This document shows positions 57,761 through 64,000 of a DNA stretch of 64,000 bases, one piece after another (within the stretch, counting starts at the first letter, position 1; the number at the start of each line of letters is the position of its first letter). A model generated the notes under the pieces. It made no database searches. It saw only the letters and a program-made list of their open reading frames with translations, and was not told the origin of the DNA. Location: positions 4,708,501 through 4,772,500 of the forward strand of contig NZ_CP009286.1 in the NCBI RefSeq assembly GCF_000758685.1. Reading direction: 5' to 3'. Both the position numbers and the translations under genes were made by a program. The DNA is from Paenibacillus stellifer. GTDB lineage: Bacteria; Bacillota; Bacilli; Paenibacillales; Paenibacillaceae.

Positions 57761-58597
57761 TTATTTTTGAACCGGAATCATGATCTCTACATTACAGACA
57801 TCTGAGGTTTCATTCCATTTAATATACTTTTCAATGGTCGGCAGGTCTAGCTGGCGGTATTCGCTTTGCGGCATAAATTCTCCATAAATACGCTTCCATG
57901 TTTGGCCTAGAACACCACTGGAAATTGTGCCTTTTGCAGCGAAGACCAACCAGGCGGTGTTGGGGTATTGATAGTAATCATAGCCGGGAATATCTTCGCC
58001 GTCATACTCAACTCCACACATATAGTCGTTGTTATCTTCGGAGTCAAAACCAAAACATAAGCCCAAATCGCACTTTTGTCCGGTTAGCTCTTCCATCTTT
58101 TCACGAGTGCCATCGAATTTGACAATTCCCCAAGTGCCGCCGTTAGACGTTGTACGCCGGATGCCGAGAACGCGGAAGGCATTCCTTTCAACAACTCTGT
58201 AATCCATTTCCTGTACCCCCGTTATCATAAGTGTGAAGGTCAGGCGAGCATAGAATTTAAGAATGGCCTCCGGTCTGCGCGCTTCCTATGGAGTGATCCC
58301 ATGCATGCGCTTGAATGCCGCAGCAAAAGCATCCGCGGAATCATAACCGTATTTAACTGCGATATCCAAAATACGCTGATGTGAATGTTGAAGATCATAT
58401 GCAGCGCAAGACAGTCTTCTGCGTCGCAAATATTCGGATAGCTGTATTCCGGTAATCGGAGCAAAAGAACGCTGAAACACAGAGTAAGGACATGCCATAA
58501 TCCGGCTTATCTCATCAGGATTGATGTCATCACATAAATGAGCTTCCAAATAGTCGATGGCATGATTCATCCTATCTGAAGTATTTGACTTTGACAT
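57761..58597 (-). pseudogene. AraC regulator with GyrI-like domain, split by an in-frame amber codon
   Basis: The first 103 codons encode an AraC-type double helix-turn-helix (CDDINPDEISRIMACPYSVF, ILDIAVKYGYDSADAFAAAF, KRMHGITP). A TAG at 58286-58288 then occurs where relatives continue GITPYEAR. The frame stays open afterwards (EARRPEAILKFYARLTFTLM) into a GyrI-like effector-binding domain (MDYRVVERNAFRVLGIRRTT ... CNVEIMIPVQK). So one ~278-residue protein is cut by a single nonsense change. The second half could be expressed alone from ATG 58228 or 58207. It is divergent from the MerR gene, and its first codons overlap the MerR promoter. AT-rich. Confidence 0.85.
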
Positions 58598-58621
58598 TGA
58601 CGTTAGGTCAATTGATATAAT
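58591..58621 (+). promoter_or_regulatory. MerR-type promoter: 19-bp spacer with internal palindrome
   Basis: TTGACA (58591-58596) and TATAAT (58616-58621) are 19 bp apart. The spacer contains the perfect palindrome TTGAC-GTTAG-GTCAA (58597-58611). This is the standard design of MerR-regulated promoters. Confidence 0.8.
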
Positions 58622-58650
58622 AGCACTAAAATAACATGGAGGACATTGTG

Positions 58651-61212
58651 ATGGACTTAGTGAAAATTACCGAGGTGACGGAAAAATTCGGGATATCCTC
58701 GGCTGAAGCAAATTCTGGTGCTGCGGAAAATGCAGATTCCGATCAAGGATATTCTGCGGATTTATGAAAGTCAGGACATGGCCATACTGGTGCAGAGCTT
58801 TGTCAAACGCATTGAGGAAATCGAAGATGAAATTAATGCCCTCTCCCAGCTTAAAACTTATGTCAGCGATTTTTTAAACGCTATGACCGCACACGGAATC
58901 ACGCAGATTTCTGCCCTGCCCCTGCTCTATGACAAGGTAGAGGCAGATCTTCTGTCCATTGAAAAACGGGATTTATCCATGGAAACTTTGAACACGCTTT
59001 CAGACCGGCTGGCAAAACCGCTGGAATGGATATTGTGGCTTTGCCACCGATGCTCGCGGCGACTTCTATACGGTCGGATGACGGAATTTCGGACATGGAT
59101 GGTTTTTGGGACTGGCTTTCCGCTAATCAAATTCCTTTTGGCATGCCGGGAAGCCGAACCTTGTTCGAGTATCAGCATGGGGATGACGTTATTTTCATGA
59201 ATAGGTTAGACAATCTTGTTGAGAATTGCCCATTTGTGTGCAGAGAATTCTCCGGCGGCTTGTTCGCAGTCTCTTCTGCCTTTGCAGATGAGGATTTAGG
59301 AGCTTTGCAGTACAGAATGCTGCAGGGTTTTGACGATAATCCAAACTATGAAGTTGATTTTCTGCACAACGGAGATTTACGCCACGCAACCCTTATTGAA
59401 TCCGTATTTTCTCCAGATAGCAAGCGAGAACGGGTGAACATTTACCTTTCTGTGAAGCAGCGCAAACCGATTTTTTCGGATTATGATGATTTTGAGAAAG
59501 CTTATGGTATCACCGTAGAGGAAATTGAAGAAACCAATCCGGTTTTACGTGAATATGACGTGGATTTCCGTAAAATCACGCCCATTTACTATCCACACTA
59601 TCAGGTTTTGGAAAATGGTGAAGCAGAGTTTATCGCATGGATTTCCGAAAGAAAGCTTGATACGAACGTTGCCGTAAGACTGCCATTCCGCATTGATATT
59701 GAGTTTTTGGCAGATGAGAACAGCGAGGAATACCTTTGGGGGACTACCGAGAGCAATCTATGGTTTTCCCACGGTAACTGCACCTACACTATGAATGCGG
59801 ATAACTACGCCGACAAAGCCCAGAAAAAGCACGCTATTTCCTTTCACCAGCCTGTACTGGGCAATGAACTTCTGTATCCTGATATCGGCAATTACCCCCA
59901 CGGCCAATATAACAAGCTTACATGGATTGTCGGTGAAAAGCATTTTGCGGTTATTTTAAACGGCGAGGTCCGCTTTAGTGGAGTAAAATTCACTTATATG
60001 GATATGGATTTACATTTGGAAGCACCTCAGACGGTTATAATCGGCACAAACGGACAAGGGAAAAAGCTGTTCCGCTCCATCAAAATTTCACAGCTGAAAA
60101 CCTCACCGAAAACCAATATAAAGCAAGGCATATTAAGCATAAATGTCAAGCGAAGCAATAATACACTACCGAATTTAAGGCAAATCGTCCATCCTGAATA
60201 TGGCGAAAACTACTGGTTCAATGGCTGCGCCGCTTACTTGATGGAATGCCTGGGCCACAAGGAGTTAGACTACTGGTTTTTTGCAGGGGTAACAGGCGAG
60301 AATTTTGCGCAGATTTTCTCAAACAATCATTTCAGAGGAAACGGTGTGGTAGATTACCTCCTCAGCGAAAAGGATAACCACCATTCTATTGAGCTGATTT
60401 TTGAAAAAAGCGGTTATAGCAGTTCTTTTGTTCCGCTGAAGCAAATCTTGGCCGACCGGGATATGTATGTGCAGATGCTGATGGCGTATATCGATAAGGG
60501 CCTGCCCGTTATTATCAATGATTACGGCAGTAATCCGCATAACCGTTTTGGCTGGAGTGTGCTCGTCGGCTATGGAGATTACGGCAAAACCCTGCTCTAT
60601 ATGGGCGGTGACGGAACAGAACCCGATTCGATTTCTTTGGAGGATCTACTGCCAAAAGACTATAAGGAGGAGGGCGAGCATTGCTATGGCTGGCTGTTGG
60701 TCGGGGACAAACAGGAAAGCAAGGAGTTGGCTGAAATTTACCGAGAAACGATTTTATCTTTGCCGAAATTGCTCACCTTTGAAACCGACAACTACTGTTT
60801 TGGAGTAACGGCATTTCGTGCATGGGCCACAAGCATAGATGAAGGCTTCTTTGAGCAGATCCGACTGGAAGCCTTTGAATACTGGGAGAAGCATGCGGCC
60901 TACGTGTGCTGTCTTGCTACCAACAGCAGCGTCAGCAAGAGCTTTTTGGAGAAGGCGCTGGTGCTGAATCCCGACCTAACCTTTATCCAGGATATAATTG
61001 TGCTGTATGAGCAAATGGAACGATATTGGAACAACGACAACGGGACGGATTTAGAGGCGTTGGGTGGCGGATTCAATGTGACGCTGGATGCCCTACAGGA
61101 TAAGGAAAGACGCAAGAAAATTGCGGATAAGCTGAGAAGCTTTGCAGATTGTATAGACGAGGTTGTGTCAGCAATTGACCAATTCAAGGCTAAAAATCCA
61201 CATTCTAAATAA
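58651..61212 (+). pseudogene. Very large MerR family regulator with effector-binding and cysteine-protease-like domains, broken twice
   Basis: ATG 58651 (GGAGG 8 bases upstream) encodes the start of a MerR helix-turn-helix (MDLVKITEVTEKFGISS). The recognition part is then deleted and the frame lost. In the next frame a MerR dimerisation coil follows (LRKMQIPIKDILRIYESQDM). Near 59020 one base appears missing (between KPLE and MDIVALPP), and the third frame runs to 61212. It encodes a GyrI-like domain, a laminin-G/concanavalin-like part (~RKLDTNVAVRLPF onward) and a BtrH/papain-like C-terminal domain (YWFNGCAAYLMECLG, GLPVIINDYGSNPHNRFGWS). An intact version would be about 890 residues. The promoter is intact. 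AT-rich; probably acquired. Confidence 0.75.
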
Positions 61213-61232
61213 CGATAACCCGGGAGGTACTT

Positions 61233-61703
61233 ATGTTCAGAATCATTTCTTTGCCGCCATTCAAGGCGGTAGCATCAGAGGTAGACAAGGAGTTTGATTT
61301 TTCTTCCACAGGAAAATTAGGCATTTTCGATGCGTTTTTCTCCACGATTACACCAAAACCACATGAAAGCTTTATGCCAAGAGATTTTCTCTACTATGAT
61401 GAGCAGCAAGAGGGTATGGTCTGGATTTGGGCATTAACAGAGAGCGGCGAGACTGGCGGCTTTGATACGCTGGATTTTGAGGGCGGGTATTATCTTACGT
61501 TTGATTATAGGGATGGCGATGATGAAGCCCGTGACAAGCTGTACCAGGAGGCATTGCATTATATAGAGCAGTCCGCAATATTTGCCCTTGATATTCGCAA
61601 GAACCATTATTCTATGGGACACATTATCACGCCGCCAGATATTATTAAAGCTCAAGGTTGGGCACAGATGGAGGCATTTATTCCTGTAAGGTTGTTTGAG
61701 TAG
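61233..61703 (+). CDS. GyrI-like effector-binding protein
   Basis: A 156-residue stand-alone GyrI/AraC-effector-binding type protein (IISLPPFKAVASEVDKEFDF, then DFLYYDEQQEGMVWIWALTE, and MGHIITPPDIIKAQGWAQME). Such domains bind small amphipathic or cationic molecules. ATG 61233 has GGGAGG 7 bases upstream, 20 bases after the MerR reading frame, so both form one operon. Unlike its two regulatory neighbours it is intact. It may sequester or sense the ligand of the MerR protein. AT-rich. Confidence 0.75.
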   Translation: MFRIISLPPFKAVASEVDKEFDFSSTGKLGIFDAFFSTITPKPHESFMPRDFLYYDEQQEGMVWIWALTESGETGGFDTLDFEGGYYLTFDYRDGDDEARDKLYQEALHYIEQSAIFALDIRKNHYSMGHIITPPDIIKAQGWAQMEAFIPVRLFE

Positions 61704-61763
61704 GGAACAAAAGTTGATTCCGCTGCTCTGATCTTCAATAACGGCCGAACAAAATGGACTGCT

Positions 61764-61792
61764 CCCCACCTTCATAGCGGGTGGTTTATTGT
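61764..61792 (+). terminator. Terminator of the MerR operon
   Basis: CCCACC and GGGTGG form the stem, followed by TTTATTGTTT. Confidence 0.55.
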
Positions 61793-61835
61793 TTCGTACA
61801 CTTCGCGTAATCAACGGGCTGAAGCCTCAAAATAA

Positions 61836-61882
61836 AAACGGATCTGTAAAATTACTTTTAAAGTAATTTTACAGATCCGTTT
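61836..61882 (-). terminator. Terminator of the rRNA-tRNA operon
   Basis: A long perfect stem (AAACGGATCTGTAAAATTAC and its complement) with a TTA-type loop lies directly after tRNA-Leu. On the minus strand it is followed by TTTTTATTTT. Confidence 0.88.
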
Positions 61883-61888
61883 AACTAG

Positions 61889-61967
61889 TGCCGGTGAGAG
61901 GACTCGAACCTCCACGGTTTCCCTCACGATTTTGAGTCGCGCGCGTCTGCCATTCCGCCACACCGGC
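61889..61967 (-). tRNA. tRNA-Leu (CAA)
   Basis: The acceptor stem GCCGGTG/CACCGGC, anticodon loop CTCAAAA, T arm GGTTCGAGT and an extended variable region fit tRNA-Leu. CCA is not encoded. Last gene of the cluster. Confidence 0.9.
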
Positions 61968-62011
61968 GCGGATAATGGAAACCATAATATTTCTGAAATC
62001 ATAAAAAGCAA

Positions 62012-62085
62012 TGGAGGCGCCACCCAGATTCGAACTGGGGATAGAGCTTTTGCAGAGCTGTGCCTTACCACTTGGCTATGGCGCC
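62012..62085 (-). tRNA. tRNA-Cys (GCA)
   Basis: Acceptor GGCGCCA/TGGCGCC, anticodon loop CTGCAAA, encoded CCA. Confidence 0.93.
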
Positions 62086-62092
62086 GTAATAA

Positions 62093-62167
62093 TGGAGCGG
62101 ACGACGGGAATCGAACCCGCGACCCTCGCCTTGGCAAGGCGATGCTCTACCGCTGAGCCACGTCCGC
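62093..62167 (-). tRNA. tRNA-Gly (GCC)
   Basis: Acceptor GCGGACG/CGTCCGC, anticodon loop TTGCCAA, encoded CCA. Confidence 0.95.
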
Positions 62168-62171
62168 ATAA

Positions 62172-62246
62172 TGGCTGGGGATATAGGATTCGAACCTATG
62201 CGTGACGGAGTCAAAGTCCGTTGCCTTACCGCTTGGCTAATCCCCA
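62172..62246 (-). tRNA. tRNA-Gln (TTG)
   Basis: Acceptor TGGGGAT/ATCCCCA, anticodon loop CTTTGAC, G discriminator and encoded CCA. Confidence 0.93.
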
Positions 62247-62275
62247 ACATGAAGCTTATTTTTGTATAAAGTAAA

Positions 62276-62352
62276 TGGGGCGATCGATGGGACTTGAACC
62301 CACGAATGCCGGAGCCACAATCCGGTGCGTTAACCCCTTCGCCACGACCGCC
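62276..62352 (-). tRNA. tRNA-His (GTG)
   Basis: Anticodon loop ATTGTGG; extra 5' G paired with C73 as in all tRNA-His; encoded CCA. Confidence 0.94.
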
Positions 62353-62369
62353 ATATTCAAATAAAAAAG

Positions 62370-62443
62370 TGGCAGGGGCAGCAGGAATTGAACCCACACT
62401 AACGGTTTTGGAGACCGCTGTTCTACCTTTAAACTATGCCCCT
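62370..62443 (-). tRNA. tRNA-Trp (CCA)
   Basis: Acceptor AGGGGCA/TGCCCCT, anticodon loop CTCCAAA, encoded CCA. Confidence 0.95.
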
Positions 62444-62447
62444 AAAC

Positions 62448-62533
62448 TGGTGGAGGATGATGGATTCGAACCACCGAACTCGTAAGAGAACAGATTTACA
62501 GTCTGCTGCGTTTGGCCACTTCGCTAATCCTCC
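62448..62533 (-). tRNA. tRNA-Tyr (GTA)
   Basis: Acceptor GGAGGAT/ATCCTCC, anticodon loop CTGTAAA, long variable arm, encoded CCA. Confidence 0.95.
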
Positions 62534-62541
62534 AGAATAAA

Positions 62542-62617
<76 letters not shown>

Positions 62618-62635
62618 ATATTCAATTGTCAAATA

Positions 62636-62711
<76 letters not shown>

Positions 62712-62732
62712 GTACCATGTTCCATAATTAAA

Positions 62733-62809
62733 TGGCGGAACCGACGGGATTCGAACCCGCGATCTCCTGCGTGACAGGCAGGCATGTTAGGCCTCTACAC
62801 CACGGTTCC
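62733..62809 (-). tRNA. tRNA-Asp (GTC)
   Basis: Acceptor GGAACCG/CGGTTCC, anticodon loop CTGTCAC, encoded CCA. Confidence 0.95.
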
Positions 62810-62837
62810 ACAAGGCCCTTCCTGGTTAAGGAAGATT

Positions 62838-62914
<77 letters not shown>

Positions 62915-63004
62915 TCAGTTAAAAATATTTTTTTATGTCCCGGGGTCCCCGAAAAGTAATCGGAACTCCCTGCGAAGCATTTGTTTCACTTTTTGGGATG
63001 ATCA

Positions 63005-63080
63005 TGGTGGAGGCTGAGGGGATCGAACCCCCGACCCTCTGCTTGTAAGGCAGATGCTCTCCCAGCTGAGCTAAGCCTCC
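63005..63080 (-). tRNA. tRNA-Val (TAC)
   Basis: Acceptor GGAGGCT/AGCCTCC, anticodon loop CTTACAA, encoded CCA. Confidence 0.95.
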
Positions 63081-63084
63081 ATAT

Positions 63085-63102
63085 TGGTGACCCGTAGGGG
63101 AT
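63085..63102 (-). repeat. Displaced copy of the tRNA-Glu 3' end with CCA
   Basis: The 15 bases TGACCCGTAGGGGAT (63088-63102) repeat the 3' end of tRNA-Glu (63199-63213). Unlike the functional gene, this copy is preceded by TGG, i.e. carries CCA. Confidence 0.75.
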
Positions 63103-63198
63103 ACGCCTCGCAAGCGAGCCGACTGCGATGCATTCCTTACGATGTCTATGCTCCGACGAACCTTTAGGGGTTCTCATCCCCATTCGAAGAAGCAAATA

Positions 63199-63270
63199 TG
63201 ACCCGTAGGGGATTCGAACCCCTGTTACCTCCGTGAAAGGGAGGTGTCTTAACCCCTTGACCAACGGGCC
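63199..63270 (-). tRNA. tRNA-Glu (TTC)
   Basis: Acceptor GGCCCGT with ACGGGTC, anticodon loop CTTTCAC. CCA is not encoded here, unlike most genes of the cluster. Confidence 0.94.
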
Positions 63271-63283
63271 ATGCTAAAAATAG

Positions 63284-63375
63284 TGGCGGAGAGAGAGGGA
63301 TTCGAACCCTCGAGACGCTTTTGACGCCTACACGATTTCCAATCGTGCTCCTTCGGCCAACTCGGACACCTCTCC
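63284..63375 (-). tRNA. tRNA-Ser (GGA)
   Basis: Acceptor GGAGAGG with a CTCTCTCC partner, anticodon loop TTGGAAA, long variable arm, encoded CCA. Confidence 0.95.
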
Positions 63376-63380
63376 ATAAA

Positions 63381-63456
63381 TGGCTCCCCGAACAGGACTC
63401 GAACCTGTGACAACTCGATTAACAGTCGAGTGCTCTACCAACTGAGCTATCAGGGA
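63381..63456 (-). tRNA. tRNA-Asn (GTT)
   Basis: Acceptor TCCCTGA with TCGGGGA, anticodon loop CTGTTAA, encoded CCA. First tRNA after the 23S gene. Confidence 0.95.
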
Positions 63457-63534
63457 ACAATATTTAATTCAGGCTTGATCACCTGAAAACTGGATCGAAA
63501 CGAATCTTGCGTCTTGCCCTTTTCGGGGTCTTTT

Positions 63535-64000
<466 letters not shown>

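Overview
The window looks like part of the chromosome of a Paenibacillus-type, endospore-forming Firmicute. Several things point there: a small acid-soluble spore protein (SspI), a YwmB-type protein, a LiaFSR envelope-stress locus, a YesMN two-component system beside carbohydrate enzymes, an SLH-domain exported protein, a nifH gene behind a GlnR-type promoter, and a 15-gene tRNA block in the Bacillus trnD order (Asn-Ser-Glu-Val-fMet-Asp-Phe-Thr-Tyr-Trp-His-Gln-Gly-Cys-Leu) after a 23S rRNA gene. Most genes are moderately GC-rich. Three stretches are clearly AT-richer: 8.2-10.0 kb, 27.9-28.4 kb and 57.8-61.7 kb. At least two of these look acquired.

Layout. 0-6 kb: end of a TauE/SafE permease, a one-component regulator with a ligand-binding domain, and a uronate catabolism group (kduI, DeoR regulator, kduD) with an unknown gene divergent from it. 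6-8 kb: a membrane protein joining a degenerate J-like domain to an outer domain, and a small membrane protein. 8.2-10 kb: an AT-rich AraC regulator plus EamA exporter pair. 10-12.6 kb: GH1 6-phospho-beta-glucosidase divergent from a LacI regulator, with a palindromic operator candidate between. 12.8-16.4 kb: a cyclic-di-GMP-I riboswitch ahead of a large secreted glycosidase with carbohydrate-binding modules. 16.6-20.5 kb: a heterodimeric ABC exporter. 20.7-21 kb: remnant of a receiver-GGDEF gene. 21.2-23.3 kb: an exported serine hydrolase with SLH repeats. 23.4-27.7 kb: a MacB-like ABC protein divergent from a two-component system whose response regulator is frameshifted at a G11 tract. 28.7-35.9 kb: housekeeping genes (rRNA methyltransferase, KtrA, sspI, prfC, zwf, ywmB).

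36-41 kb is an envelope-stress block: liaF-liaS-liaR and, just upstream on the same strand, liaI-like, pspA, pspC, pspA. 41.3-53.2 kb holds a Crp/Fnr regulator and a dextran/isomaltooligosaccharide locus: GH66 lipoprotein, YesM, YesN and an orphan solute-binding lipoprotein on one strand and a secreted GH31 alpha-glucosidase on the other. A 1441-bp insertion sequence with a 4-bp target duplication has entered their shared upstream region. 53.3-54.9 kb: a NifX-domain gene and nifH behind a promoter flanked by two GlnR-like boxes. 55-61.7 kb: a decayed GGDEF gene, a HipA-like kinase, and a divergent pair of AT-rich regulators (AraC-GyrI and a very large MerR protein), both carrying disabling mutations but keeping a textbook MerR promoter. 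61.9-64 kb: 15 tRNA genes and the 3' end of 23S rRNA, all on the minus strand.

A recurring theme is decay of signalling genes: two GGDEF genes, one OmpR regulator, one AraC and one MerR are all interrupted, while the nearby metabolic genes are intact.
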